A stretch of 64,000 bases of DNA from an uncultured Clostridia bacterium (GCA_947053655.1 CAMRTO010000004.1:1-64000), one strand, 5' to 3'; positions 25,851 through 34,723 are shown, counted from the first letter of the stretch. Notes: generated by a model not told the origin, from the letters alone. Translations and numbers: made by a program.

Positions 25851-26588
25851 TTGAAAAACGGGGTAAAAATCTTGCACGAAGGGCACAGGAAGCGCATGTA
25901 TGCCAAGCTTGATAGCGGCGAAAACCTTTACGACCACGAGATATTGGAAATTCTGCTTTTCAACGCATTCCCGCGCGTCAATACCAATCCTATAGCGCAC
26001 GCCCTTTTGGAAAGATTTTGTTCCCTTGCCGAAATATTCAAAGCCGACGCGGAGGAGCTGAAAAGCGTCGACGGAGTGGGCGACGCGGCGGCGTATTATC
26101 TGCGTTGCGTCGGACTGTGCGCCGAGCGCGCCGGCAGGATAGAGGGCGTGGCAAAGCTTAAAAGCTACGGCGATTGCAGACAGTTCGTAAAACTGCGCAT
26201 GCGCGGCAGGGAGGAAGAATTCCTCGAAATGTACTATATAGAAGCGGGCGGAAGGATAAAGCGCATATTCAGCTATACCGACAGCGACGCCAACCGCGCT
26301 TCCGCCTCTTTCGACGGCGTAGTGCGCAATATCGCGCTGGTAAAGCCGAAGGGTCTCTTGATAGCGCATAACCACCCGACGGGCGGCTCCGCGCCGTCCG
26401 GCAACGACGAAATTTTTACGCGAGAGATGGCGATGATCTGCGCCATGAACAACGTCAGGCTGTGGGACCACATGATATACGCCTCGGACGACGATATTTT
26501 CAGTTATAACGACTGCGGCAAACTCGACGCAATACGCGAGGATTGCTCGCTGAACAGTGTAATAAAATGGATAAAAAGTTCAAACTGA
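25851..26588 (+). CDS. radC: RadC/JAB-domain protein
   Basis: A RadC-family protein with an N-terminal helical UPF0758 domain, a helix-hairpin-helix (SVDGVGDAAAYYL), and the MPN/JAB metalloprotease-like motif HNHPTGGSAPSGND near residue 172. The molecular role of RadC is unsettled, although it is often near DNA-processing genes. The frame opens at TTG 25851. A second TTG at 25872 gives MHEGHRKRM, closer to the family's N-terminus, and has GGGG upstream, so it may be the true start. The 3' end overlaps the histidine kinase start by 22 bases. Confidence 0.88.
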   Translation: MKNGVKILHEGHRKRMYAKLDSGENLYDHEILEILLFNAFPRVNTNPIAHALLERFCSLAEIFKADAEELKSVDGVGDAAAYYLRCVGLCAERAGRIEGVAKLKSYGDCRQFVKLRMRGREEEFLEMYYIEAGGRIKRIFSYTDSDANRASASFDGVVRNIALVKPKGLLIAHNHPTGGSAPSGNDEIFTREMAMICAMNNVRLWDHMIYASDDDIFSYNDCGKLDAIREDCSLNSVIKWIKSSN

Positions 26589-27814
26589 ATTTAAACGACA
26601 AACAGCTTGTAAAGTATATCAAGCTTATACTTATAGCCTTGCTGCTCGTTATAGAAATTCTCGTTTGCGCGCAGTACGCCACCGTATTCCGCGCCAAGGA
26701 AAACGTCGGCATGCTAATAACCGTCGTCGCGTGCTGTCTTGCCCTTACTTTTTTGGAAATAATAGACTCGTTTGCGGTAAAGCAGTTCGCCCTGCGCATG
26801 GTGTTTTACGCGGCGGACTCTGTTTTAATGCTGGCGCTTTGCACGTTTACGGGCAACTCTTATCTTTCCGCGCTGTACTGCGTGGTTTTAACGCAATTTT
26901 ACATTTCCATAGGGGAAATGAAGCCCAACGCAATACTCTTCGGCGTAAGCTGCGGTCTGTTCGTAATTTCTTACGTGTGCGGCTGGGTGGTCATATATAA
27001 GGGCACGTCGCTTTACGACAGCATTGTGTCGATAGTGGGCGACATTATAATAGGCTTGTTTATTCTCGGCGCGCACTTCGCCATAGTAAATTTTATAATA
27101 AGATTCTACGGCATGAACGTGCATTTGAGATTTGCGCTGAACGAGGCGGACGAAAACCGCGCGCAGTTAAAGGACGTCTATGACGAGCTTTCGCGCACCG
27201 CCGTTTACGAGGAGCGCAACCGCATAGCAAAGGATATACACGACAACGCGGGACACTCCATGACGACGGTCATAATGCTGACGGAAGCGGCGAAGCTGCT
27301 TATAGACAGCGACCCGCAGGAAGCCAAAAACAAAATGATATCCGCCAACATACACGCCAAAAACGCGCTCGACCAGATGCGCGAAAGCGTTCACCTCCTC
27401 GCGGGCAGGGCTGCGGCAAAGCCTTTGAGGGAGGAGATAGAGGAGATAATCGCCCAGACTCTGGACGGAACGGAGCTGAAAATCCGTTACGATTTGGAGG
27501 ACGTCGCCGCGGGCGCGGAGGAAAGCAGACTGCTTTGCAACAGCCTTAAAGAGTGTCTTTCCAACGGTATCAGGCACGGCAAGGCGACGGCGTTTTATGT
27601 GGAGCTTAAAAAAGTTTTTTCCGAAATATGTCTGTACATTTCCGATAACGGAATAGGCGTAAACGGCGAAATAAAGGAAGGCTTCGGACTGAAAGGCATG
27701 CGTGAAAAAGTCGAAAAGCTCGGCGGGCGATGCGGTTTTTCAAGCGAGGCTGGCGAGGGGTTCGAGACCGAAATTGCGCTTCCCCTGAAAAAAAATAACG
27801 AAAAGAGAGTGTAG
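26567..27814 (+). CDS. Sensor histidine kinase (HisKA_3/NarL-system type)
   Basis: The N-terminal 190 residues hold about six hydrophobic segments with very short loops, so the sensor is membrane-embedded. A short linker leads to the dimerisation domain with ERNRIAKDIHDNAGHSM (phospho-His near residue 225). The ATPase domain follows, with NSLKECLSNGIRHGKA, ISDNGIGV and EGFGLKGMREK. The ATG at 26567 lies inside the end of radC; the track start at TTG 26543 adds eight residues and is less likely. It forms a pair with the response regulator one base downstream. The signal is unknown; kinases of this shape often sense envelope stress. Confidence 0.92.
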   Translation: MDKKFKLNLNDKQLVKYIKLILIALLLVIEILVCAQYATVFRAKENVGMLITVVACCLALTFLEIIDSFAVKQFALRMVFYAADSVLMLALCTFTGNSYLSALYCVVLTQFYISIGEMKPNAILFGVSCGLFVISYVCGWVVIYKGTSLYDSIVSIVGDIIIGLFILGAHFAIVNFIIRFYGMNVHLRFALNEADENRAQLKDVYDELSRTAVYEERNRIAKDIHDNAGHSMTTVIMLTEAAKLLIDSDPQEAKNKMISANIHAKNALDQMRESVHLLAGRAAAKPLREEIEEIIAQTLDGTELKIRYDLEDVAAGAEESRLLCNSLKECLSNGIRHGKATAFYVELKKVFSEICLYISDNGIGVNGEIKEGFGLKGMREKVEKLGGRCGFSSEAGEGFETEIALPLKKNNEKRV

Positions 27815-27815
27815 T

Positions 27816-28454
27816 ATGATTAAAATTTTACTTGTCGACGACCAGATAATTTTGGCGGAAGGCATAAAAAGCGTGCTGGAAACGTGCAGTGACTTCAAGG
27901 TGTGCGGCATAGCTGCCGACGGAACGGAATCAGTTGCCATGGTCGAAAAGTTAAAGCCGGACGTGGTCCTTATGGACATACGCATGCCCAACATGAACGG
28001 CGTCGTCGCGACCAAGCGCATTAAGGAAACCAACCCCGACGTGAAGATAATAATTTTAACCACATTCGACGACAGCGACTACATTTTAAGCGCGATAAAC
28101 AACGGCGCAAGCGGATATCTTTTAAAGGATATCGGCTCCACCGCGCTTATCGACGCAATTAAAAACGCGTACGAGGGGGATACCATTCTTCCGTCCAAAA
28201 TCGCCAGAAAAATTACGGACGCGGCAATGATGGTTTCCAGCGACAAGGAAATAAAGCTGAAGAAAAACTTCAACCTTTCGGACAGGGAAATAGAAATAGC
28301 GCTTATGCTTAACGACGGATTTACGAACAGGCAAATAGCTTCCGCCATGAAGCTTTCAGACGGAACCGCGCGTAACTATATAAGCTCTATTTACAATAAA
28401 CTGGGTGTGGAAAGCCGCACCGCCGCCGTGGTAAAAATCAAAGAACTGATTTAA
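27816..28454 (+). CDS. LuxR/NarL-type response regulator
   Basis: A DNA-binding response regulator. The receiver domain has LLVDDQ, phospho-acceptor DIRMPN (Asp near 54), and the switch TTFDDSDY with the conserved Lys in LLKD. The C-terminal LuxR-type helix-turn-helix is seen in NLSDREIEIALMLNDGFTNR followed by QIASAMKLSDGTARNYISSI. It starts one base after the kinase stop and is followed by a strong terminator, so radC-kinase-regulator form one operon. Confidence 0.95.
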   Translation: MIKILLVDDQIILAEGIKSVLETCSDFKVCGIAADGTESVAMVEKLKPDVVLMDIRMPNMNGVVATKRIKETNPDVKIIILTTFDDSDYILSAINNGASGYLLKDIGSTALIDAIKNAYEGDTILPSKIARKITDAAMMVSSDKEIKLKKNFNLSDREIEIALMLNDGFTNRQIASAMKLSDGTARNYISSIYNKLGVESRTAAVVKIKELI

Positions 28455-28511
28455 AAGAAGAAAACAAAACGCCGTATCCGCCGCCGCGGCGCGGCTGTAC
28501 GACAGTTATAA

Positions 28512-28555
28512 AATAAACGGCGCGGACTGTTTTGAAACAGTCCGCGCCGTTTATG
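28512..28555 (+). terminator. Terminator of the radC/two-component operon
   Basis: ATAAACGGCGCGGACTGT and its complement pair around a short loop. The stem is long and GC-rich; T-rich sequence follows. Confidence 0.85.
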
Positions 28556-28599
28556 TATATTTTGAACGATTGGTACAATTACGGATATGTTGCGCGCAG

Positions 28600-28878
28600 A
28601 ATGACAATCCTCCTATGTCATGCTGAGCGTAAGCGAAGCATCTGAAAGAAGAGATTCTTCGGCAAGCCTCAGAATGACAGAGAGGGGCAGGCTCGGAATA
28701 AAAATCTTCCTATGTCATGCTGAGTGTAAGCGAAGCATCTGAAAAAAAAGATTCTTCGGCAAGCCTCAGAATGACGGAGAGGCAAGCCTCGGAATGACAA
28801 TCCTCCTATGTCATGCTGAGTGTAAACGAAGCATCTGAAAAAAGAGATTCTTCGGCAAGCCTCAGAATGACAAAGTAG
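28600..28878. repeat. Three tandem ~96-bp GTCATGCTGAG repeats
   Basis: Units start at 28617, 28714 and 28810 (periods 97 and 96). Each has GTCATGCTGAGnGTAA, a middle GATTCTTCGGCAAGC, and ends CTCAGAATGAC. The outer ends are inverted copies. Units differ by only a few bases. Confidence 0.9.
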
Positions 28879-28909
28879 GGTAAAGCGTCGCCGCGCCCGT
28901 GCGGAAAGA

Positions 28910-29977
28910 CTATAAATCGAAAGCGATTGCCGTTATGTCGTCGTTCAAATCGCTGCAAAAGCTTTTTAAATTTTCCTCTAAATTTTTAATAAACTCGTCC
29001 GCCGTACGGGATACGGAAAGCGTCTTTATCGCCCCGTCCGCGCCGAACATTTCACCGCGGGCGTTTCTGCACTCCGTCACGCCGTCGGTAAGAAGCACGA
29101 GTATATCGCCCTTTTTATAGTGAATCGCGTCCTCGAAGTAGGACGGGTTTTCAAACCAGTTGGAAACGGGCGGGGAGTTCAGCATTATGCGCGTAATGCC
29201 GCTGTCCGTCTTTAAAAGTATGGGCACGTTGTGACCCGCGGTCGAGTAGGTTATGCTGTCGCCGTCTATGCGCACAGCCGCTACGGTAACGTAATTTTTT
29301 TCGTCCAGATTAAGTTCCGCAAATTTTGCGTTCAGGTTGGCAATCGCCTTTGCGGGTGAAAATTCTTTTTTATCGTACGCGGCTTTGACGAATGCGGAAA
29401 GCATTCCAGCGGAAATTCCCTTGCCGGAAACGTCCGCAATCATGCCGCAGGCGGAGCTTCCCACCGTAAAAACGTCGGGCAAATCGCCGCCGATGTCGCG
29501 GCAGGGTATATACATGTAGGAGTACCGCTTGCCGCCCGCCCAGTTGCCCGCGGGGAGAAGTCTTTGCTGTATGTTTTTCGCCGTCTGCAATTCCTGCGCT
29601 ATTTCCAGCTCGTAAGCGTCGTCTATCGTGCCCATGCAAAGCCCGTCGCCCAGCGGTTTGACGGTAAGGGAATAGGACACGTCGCGCGTGACCGAATCCG
29701 TGCGAACCTTCTGGTAAATTCTTCTGTTAACCGTTTTATTGGTACAAAAAGCGTCGTCGAAGGCGTTGTATAACGGACAGCCGCGGCAGTCCTTTCCGCC
29801 GCAGCGCATGCCGCTGTTTGCGCAACGCGTAACTTCCCCCAGACTTCCTTTAACCTTTCCCGAAAGGAACAGGTTGCGGAAGGCGGGGTTGGTGAAAACC
29901 GCGTTTAAGTTTTGGTCTGCCACTATGACGGCGGTGGGAACGCCGTCTATAATGCGCCTGTAATATTTTTCTATCAT
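28910..29977 (-). CDS. PAS-domain SpoIIE/RsbU-type serine phosphatase
   Basis: A PP2C-like phosphatase of the SpoIIE class that usually dephosphorylates an anti-sigma factor antagonist. The N-terminal PAS domain (about residues 8-115) contains four close cysteines (RCANSGMRCGGKDCRGC), a pattern seen in PAS domains that bind a cluster or sense redox. A linking helix (ELQTAKNIQQRLLPAG) leads to the phosphatase domain with DIGGDLPDVF, ADVSGKGISAGM and LLTDGVTECRN. In the usual motif GGDFYD, the Phe-Tyr is replaced by Leu-Pro, while the metal Asp residues remain. It is monocistronic. Partner proteins are not in the window. Confidence 0.88.
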   Translation of the reverse strand: MIEKYYRRIIDGVPTAVIVADQNLNAVFTNPAFRNLFLSGKVKGSLGEVTRCANSGMRCGGKDCRGCPLYNAFDDAFCTNKTVNRRIYQKVRTDSVTRDVSYSLTVKPLGDGLCMGTIDDAYELEIAQELQTAKNIQQRLLPAGNWAGGKRYSYMYIPCRDIGGDLPDVFTVGSSACGMIADVSGKGISAGMLSAFVKAAYDKKEFSPAKAIANLNAKFAELNLDEKNYVTVAAVRIDGDSITYSTAGHNVPILLKTDSGITRIMLNSPPVSNWFENPSYFEDAIHYKKGDILVLLTDGVTECRNARGEMFGADGAIKTLSVSRTADEFIKNLEENLKSFCSDLNDDITAIAFDL

Positions 29978-29998
29978 TTTACGTAAATTTTAATAATT

Positions 29999-30871
29999 TC
30001 AGCGTACGAATTTAAGCTTGTTTTCCACAATGCGCGCTTCGAATTTCAAACCGTCGTAAAGCTCTCCGTCAGCCTGGACCGTGCGTCCTCCGCCGAACGT
30101 GAACGTAACGCTTTTACACCTTGCCGCTGTTACCTGCTTCACCTTGTCAAGCTTACCCAGCATAAGCATGGTAAACGCGCCTATCAGCTTTATTTTGGAA
30201 ATATAATCTATTATAAGCACGTCAAGCATGCCGTCCGCAACGTTAGCCGCGGGGCAAACTTTTATGCCGCCGCCAATCTGTCTGCCGTTGCCCACAAGCG
30301 CGATAAGCCCGTGGCTGGTCTTTTCCTTTCCGTCGTAATTTACGGTGTAGTCAATACTTTCGAATTTGATAAGACTTTTGATAAAAGCCCTGAAATATGA
30401 CGACTTTTTCCTGCCGTCGCGGTCGTATACGCGGTTTAAAACGTCCACGTCTATGCCCGCGCCCGCCGCGTTTATCGAACGCAGTCCGTTGGAAAACTCT
30501 ATAAAATCCACATACCCCGCGCTTTTCGTCGCTATCAGCTTTGCCGCTTTTTTCACGTTGCGCGGTATCCCCGCCGCCGCGGCGAAATCGTTCCCCGTGC
30601 CGAGAGGTATAAGCGCAAGACAGTTGTTTTCGAAATTTTCGAACGAGTTAAGCACCTTATGCAAAGTACCGTCGCCGCCCATGACTATTATGCAGTTTTC
30701 TCCGCCGCCGCCCGTGACGGCTTTGGTAATTTCGCTTTCGTGACCCTTTCTTTCGGTCCTGTGTACGGTATAATCCAGCCCCGCTTCGGAAAATATTTTT
30801 TCCGCGGCTTTAAGCTTCCTTGCGTTTTTTCCGCGGAGCTTGGCTCCGTTTACGATGACGTGGTATTTCAA
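29999..30871 (-). CDS. Diacylglycerol kinase family lipid kinase
   Basis: A DAGK/YegS-type lipid kinase, probably recycling diacylglycerol to phosphatidic acid. The nucleotide-binding motif is IVMGGDGTLHKVLN, followed by IPLGTGNDFAAAAGIP and the C-terminal VQADGELYDG. I place the start at TTG 30871 (protein MKYHVIVNGAKLRGKN), with AGGGAAG upstream; the track's earlier ATG adds 28 residues that do not look like the family. A promoter with a palindromic -35 shared with the divergent CCA gene lies just upstream. Confidence 0.88.
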   Translation of the reverse strand: MKYHVIVNGAKLRGKNARKLKAAEKIFSEAGLDYTVHRTERKGHESEITKAVTGGGGENCIIVMGGDGTLHKVLNSFENFENNCLALIPLGTGNDFAAAAGIPRNVKKAAKLIATKSAGYVDFIEFSNGLRSINAAGAGIDVDVLNRVYDRDGRKKSSYFRAFIKSLIKFESIDYTVNYDGKEKTSHGLIALVGNGRQIGGGIKVCPAANVADGMLDVLIIDYISKIKLIGAFTMLMLGKLDKVKQVTAARCKSVTFTFGGGRTVQADGELYDGLKFEARIVENKLKFVR

Positions 30872-30926
30872 AAAAAGCTTCCCTTCCGTAAAAACGTATT
30901 GCCGCCTGCGCGGCGTGCTTTCAACC

Positions 30927-30978
30927 ATTATACAACTTTTCGGCGACGATTGCAATTATTTTGAAAAGTTGCCATAAT
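30927..30978. promoter_or_regulatory. Back-to-back promoters sharing one palindromic -35 box
   Basis: TTGCAA at 30950-30955 is its own reverse complement. To the left on the minus strand TATAAT lies 17 bp away (30927-30932) and serves the lipid kinase. To the right on the plus strand CATAAT lies 17 bp away (30973-30978) and serves the nucleotidyltransferase. Both spacers end in AAGTTG or AAGTTGC. Confidence 0.7.
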
Positions 30979-30985
30979 ATTATAA

Positions 30986-31014
30986 TTGCAATTATTTGCG
31001 GAAGTTGGTATAAT
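30986..31014 (+). promoter_or_regulatory. Second promoter of the CCA gene
   Basis: TTGCAA, 17 bp and TATAAT. This is a near copy, 36 bp downstream, of the rightward promoter just before it; the spacer again has GAAGTTG. Confidence 0.8.
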
Positions 31015-31032
31015 ACAGTCGGGTAAAACTTT

Positions 31033-32376
31033 ATGGATATGGTTATTCCGCAAAATCTGCGCGCGTTGGCAGGGGCGTGTCCCTTTCCGCTGTATATAGT
31101 GGGCGGGTACGTGCGCGATTTTCTTGCAGGACTTAAATCCGAGAAACAGGATACCGATATATGCGCGCCCGTCGCGGCGGAAAAATTCGTCGCAGTTGCG
31201 CAAAGCTGCGGCGCATACGTCAACGCGGTTTACGCAAATACCGGCACGGTCAAGCTTTGCTTCGGCGCGGAGGAGTACGAATTTGCCTGCTTCCGCTCCG
31301 ACGAGTACGTGCGCGGAGTGCACGCGCCCGTCAAAACCTTTTTCACGGACGACATTTATGCGGACGCGCGCCGTCGGGATTTTAAGTGCAACGCGGTCTA
31401 TTACGATATAAAGCACGGCGAGTTTTGCGACCCCCTCGGCGGGATAGAAGATATAAAAAACAAAGTTATCACAACCGTAGCCGAGCCGGACAAGGTTTTC
31501 GGCGAGGACGGTCTGCGGCTTATGCGGCTTGCGCGTCAGGCGGCGCAGACGGGTTTTTCACCGTCGGAGGACTGTCTTGCGGGCGCAAAAAACAATGCGC
31601 GGCTTGCGGCAGACGTTTCCGCCGAAAGAATTTATGCCGAGCTTGCCGCAATTTTGCAGGCGGATTTAAGATACGGCGTAAAGGACGCGCATTACCGCGG
31701 ACTTGAAATTTTAAAAAGCACGGGCGTGCTTAACGTTATCCTGCCCGAGCTTACCCTCGGCAACGGAATGGCGCAGAATGAAAAATTTCACCGTTACGAC
31801 GTGTTGGAGCATTCTCTGCGCGCGGTAAAATACGCCGAGCCGTGCGTGCGGCTTGCGGCGTTGGTTCACGATATAGGCAAGCCATACTGCATGCGCGAAA
31901 ACGGCAATTACCACATGCACGAAAGGGAGGGGGCGCGCATTGCGCTTGCGGCGCTGTCGCGTTTGAAAGCCCCCAAAAAAGCTGCGGCGGAGGCGGCGGA
32001 GCTGACCGCGCTGCACATGTACGATATGCGTTGCGACGCGCGCGAAAACAAAATCCGCAAATTCATGGTAAAAAATTACGCCGTTTTAGACAAACTTCTT
32101 TTATTGAAGCAGGCGGATTATTCCGCTTGCCGCGACGATGCTTCTACCGCGCCGTGCGTGGAAAAGTGGCGCGGCATATACGGTAAAATGGTTGCGGAGG
32201 GCGTGCCGTTCACGCTTAAAGACATGAAAGTGCGCGGCGGCGAAATTATAGCGGCGGGCGCGCAGCCGTCCTCGGTGGGCGGGATACTGGAAAAACTGCT
32301 TTACGACTGCGCTGTCGGCGCGGTGAAAAACGAAAGAGAGGCGCTTTTAAAGCGTTGCCGCATTTATATCGGTTAA
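31033..32376 (+). CDS. cca: CCA-adding tRNA nucleotidyltransferase (HD-domain type)
   Basis: A class II nucleotidyltransferase that repairs or adds the CCA end of tRNAs, or a poly(A) polymerase relative. The catalytic region is YIVGGYVRDFLAG with KQDTDICAP (two metal Asp), followed by ADARRRDFKCNAVYYDI and GLRLMRLAR. The HD domain follows (LVHDIGKPYC, later ELTALHMYD). Length 447 fits Firmicutes CCA enzymes. The start ATG is 19 bp after a clear promoter. Which nucleotides it adds cannot be read from sequence alone. The tRNA genes in this window already encode CCA, so a repair role is likely. Confidence 0.88.
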   Translation: MDMVIPQNLRALAGACPFPLYIVGGYVRDFLAGLKSEKQDTDICAPVAAEKFVAVAQSCGAYVNAVYANTGTVKLCFGAEEYEFACFRSDEYVRGVHAPVKTFFTDDIYADARRRDFKCNAVYYDIKHGEFCDPLGGIEDIKNKVITTVAEPDKVFGEDGLRLMRLARQAAQTGFSPSEDCLAGAKNNARLAADVSAERIYAELAAILQADLRYGVKDAHYRGLEILKSTGVLNVILPELTLGNGMAQNEKFHRYDVLEHSLRAVKYAEPCVRLAALVHDIGKPYCMRENGNYHMHEREGARIALAALSRLKAPKKAAAEAAELTALHMYDMRCDARENKIRKFMVKNYAVLDKLLLLKQADYSACRDDASTAPCVEKWRGIYGKMVAEGVPFTLKDMKVRGGEIIAAGAQPSSVGGILEKLLYDCAVGAVKNEREALLKRCRIYIG

Positions 32377-32403
32377 ATACAAATTCTGAAAAGGGAGAAA
32401 ATT

Positions 32404-33900
32404 ATGTCGAACAATACGAGAAGGGGCTTCAGTCCCGTACTGGCATTCATACTCGGGTTTTTGCTGGCTGTCGTGATATTGGCGGGCTCGGTTGCCGTAG
32501 CGGTTGCCGTAGCGCTGAATTACAAGCTGGATAAGATAAGCGCCAATAAGGATTCCGAGGGGAATTATATCTATATCAACGCCGACGTAAACAACGGCGG
32601 CGTGGGCACCGTAATGGATTTGGTCAAAAAGCTGGCAAGCATGGGTAAAAATTATTCCAACCTGTCGCTGGGCGAAATGGAGGAGGTTATCCCCGTAGTC
32701 GGCAAGCTTACGGACTCGCTCGAAAAGACGCTGTCGGAATTCGTCAAACTCGAAGAAGGCGAGCTTGAAGCAGTCAAATTCGGCGAACTGTCGGAGTTTA
32801 TAGGCGGAATAGTCGACAAGGTGGATTTGGTAAGCCTTCTGGACGCCCCGCCCGAAAACGCCATTCTCGCATATATGTGTCTGAAAGTTACAAACGTCGT
32901 AAACGATGCGGAGACGGGCGTATGGACGGCGAAATACAGGGACGGGCAAACCGTTCACGACTGCGTTATAGAGCTTGACGAAAACGGAAAACTGCAAGGC
33001 GGCTACTACCTTGAAGTCGAAGAAAAAATCGCTCTGCCGCCTATCAGTCTGGACAACGTTTCCCAACGCGCCAAGGGAGTCACGCACGATTTGACTCTGG
33101 GCGAAATTTTAAAAATAGACGACGGTGACAGAATACTCGGTTCGGTTAAAAATTCGACCATAGACACGCTTGCCGACGACTTTAACAAGCTTAGCGTGCA
33201 ACAGTTGTTTGCGGACGATATTTACGGGTTAGTCGACGGAGATGACGGCTCAGGCAAGCACGAACCGCTTTTTTATAAGGCGGTCGAAGGCGTAACGCCC
33301 TCCGCGGACCCCGTTTACAACGCGGATTATATTTACTATACGTTGGAGGACGACGGCTCTTATAAGCTTGCGGGCGGTTACGGCAAGCTTAAAGCGGCGG
33401 AATTTTCGGCAGGCACTTACTACACGCTCGGCGAAGGTAAAATTTTATTCGATTCGTCATTCGTATATTACGAACCGGCGGGAAGCGATTATGATTTGGT
33501 CAACGAGGGCGGCGACGACAGGGGAAGGTTGCCTTTTTACAGCGGCGACGCTTACTACACTTACGGCGCGCCTACCCCGCTATGGAAAATTTTGCTGTAC
33601 GTTGCCGAGGACGACGGCGTACGGCGCGAGCAGGTGTATTCGGTAAACAACATTACCGCAATGATAGACAACGTTACCAAAAACACACAGACAACGTTAA
33701 TGCGCGAGCTTCACGCGGCGGGCATACTCGTCTTCGACGACCCGACCGAGCTTGAAAGAACGCTTGTCTGGTACGAAAGCGGCGTCCGTCATGAGGAAGT
33801 AATAGGGGACATGACGCTTTTGGAGGTTATAAACGTAATGCTTTACGTTTCCAAAAATCCCACGGCGCTTATTGACCCGTCGCTTCTGCCTTCGTCGTAA
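32404..33900 (+). CDS. Membrane-anchored extracellular protein, 498 aa, function unknown
   Basis: One N-terminal hydrophobic segment (FILGFLLAVVILAGSVAVAV) anchors an otherwise hydrophilic, acidic extracellular part. I do not recognise a family. A motif of the form LTLGEILKIDDGDRIL occurs near residue 235, and a similar MTLLEVINVMLY near the C-terminus, suggesting a repeated helical unit. Tyr-rich stretches (YYTLGEGK, YYTYGAPTP) occupy the middle. It has GGGAG upstream of the ATG and starts 27 bp after cca, so it may be read from the cca promoter. No terminator separates it from the next promoter. Confidence 0.7.
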   Translation: MSNNTRRGFSPVLAFILGFLLAVVILAGSVAVAVAVALNYKLDKISANKDSEGNYIYINADVNNGGVGTVMDLVKKLASMGKNYSNLSLGEMEEVIPVVGKLTDSLEKTLSEFVKLEEGELEAVKFGELSEFIGGIVDKVDLVSLLDAPPENAILAYMCLKVTNVVNDAETGVWTAKYRDGQTVHDCVIELDENGKLQGGYYLEVEEKIALPPISLDNVSQRAKGVTHDLTLGEILKIDDGDRILGSVKNSTIDTLADDFNKLSVQQLFADDIYGLVDGDDGSGKHEPLFYKAVEGVTPSADPVYNADYIYYTLEDDGSYKLAGGYGKLKAAEFSAGTYYTLGEGKILFDSSFVYYEPAGSDYDLVNEGGDDRGRLPFYSGDAYYTYGAPTPLWKILLYVAEDDGVRREQVYSVNNITAMIDNVTKNTQTTLMRELHAAGILVFDDPTELERTLVWYESGVRHEEVIGDMTLLEVINVMLYVSKNPTALIDPSLLPSS

Positions 33901-33927
33901 AAATTAAGCGCGGCGGCGGTAAATTGT

Positions 33928-33956
33928 TTGACATGCGGAGATATTTATATTAAAAT
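33928..33956 (+). promoter_or_regulatory. Promoter of rpsF-ssb-rpsR
   Basis: TTGACA, 17 bp and TAAAAT. Confidence 0.85.
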
Positions 33957-33963
33957 AAAATAA

Positions 33964-34002
33964 CCTTGCATGCCGCTTTGTCGGTATGCCGATTAAGTCC
34001 GG
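33964..34002 (+). ncRNA. Probable S6:S18-binding leader of rpsF
   Basis: GCATGCCG and CGGTATGC form a stem followed by CCGATT, just before the rpsF ribosome-binding site. This resembles the conserved rpsF leader to which the S6-S18 pair binds for feedback control. The match is by eye. Confidence 0.6.
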
Positions 34003-34014
34003 GAGGTGAAAATA

Positions 34015-34299
34015 ATGAAAACTTACGAAATGCTTTACGTATTGGACGCCGGTTTGACCGAAGAGGCAAACGAGGCGCTCGTGAAAAAGTTCGAGGACGT
34101 CGTTGCGTCGTCGGGCGGTAAAGTCGTATCCACAGACAAGTGGGGCGTTAAAAAGCTTGCGTATTCCATCAATTACAAAAACGACGGCTTTTACGTTTTA
34201 ATGACTTTCGAAGCGGAAGGCTCGGTAGTTAAAGAGCTTGACAGAGTTGCAGGTCTTACTTCCGAAGTTTTAAGACGTGTTATAACTGCAAAAGATTAA
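34015..34299 (+). CDS. rpsF: 30S ribosomal protein S6
   Basis: Small-subunit protein that pairs with S18 on the platform of the 30S subunit. The sequence MKTYEMLYVLDAGLTEE and the ending LTSEVLRRVITAKD are typical. The ATG at 34015 has GGGAGG eight bases upstream; the track's GTG three codons earlier lies within that site's spacing and is less likely. First gene of the conserved rpsF-ssb-rpsR operon. Confidence 0.97.
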   Translation: MKTYEMLYVLDAGLTEEANEALVKKFEDVVASSGGKVVSTDKWGVKKLAYSINYKNDGFYVLMTFEAEGSVVKELDRVAGLTSEVLRRVITAKD

Positions 34300-34309
34300 G
34301 GAAAGAAAA

Positions 34310-34723
34310 ATGAACAAAGTATTTTTGATAGGAAATTTAACCCGCGACCCCGAGCTTACGGAAACTACGTCGGGCATAGCGCTTTGCCGCTTCTCCATAG
34401 CGGTTAACAGAAATTATTCGGGTTCCGACGGAGAGAGGAAGACGGATTTCTTCAATATCGTGGCATGGCGCGGCTTGGGCGAAAACGTGGCGAGATACGC
34501 AAAAAAAGGCAATAAAGTCGCAGTAAGCGGCAGTATAGAGCTTCGCAATTACGAGGACAGTCAGGGCGTAAAGCGTACGGGCGTGGACATAGTGGCGCAG
34601 GACGTAGAGTTCTTGACGCCGAGGGGAACGACGGGCGACGGATTTAACGAAGCTCCCGCTCCCGCGGAAAAGAAAAGGGCTAGCTTGCAGGCGTTTGACG
34701 ACGACGGCGATATCCCTTTCTAA
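34310..34723 (+). CDS. ssb: Single-stranded DNA-binding protein
   Basis: Tetrameric OB-fold protein that protects single-stranded DNA in replication and repair. N-terminal MNKVFLIGNLTRDPELTET and DFFNIVAWRGLGENVARYAK are family signatures. The tail is disordered and ends DDDGDIPF, the acidic-Phe tip that recruits partner enzymes. Placement between rpsF and rpsR is the standard Firmicutes arrangement. Confidence 0.98.
   Translation: MNKVFLIGNLTRDPELTETTSGIALCRFSIAVNRNYSGSDGERKTDFFNIVAWRGLGENVARYAKKGNKVAVSGSIELRNYEDSQGVKRTGVDIVAQDVEFLTPRGTTGDGFNEAPAPAEKKRASLQAFDDDGDIPF

Noticed and set aside
28600-28878. CRISPR array from regularly spaced repeats
   Set aside because: The whole ~96-bp unit is repeated, including the parts that would be spacers, and no cas gene is present. 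The 22-bp array at 39.8 kb has no spacers at all.
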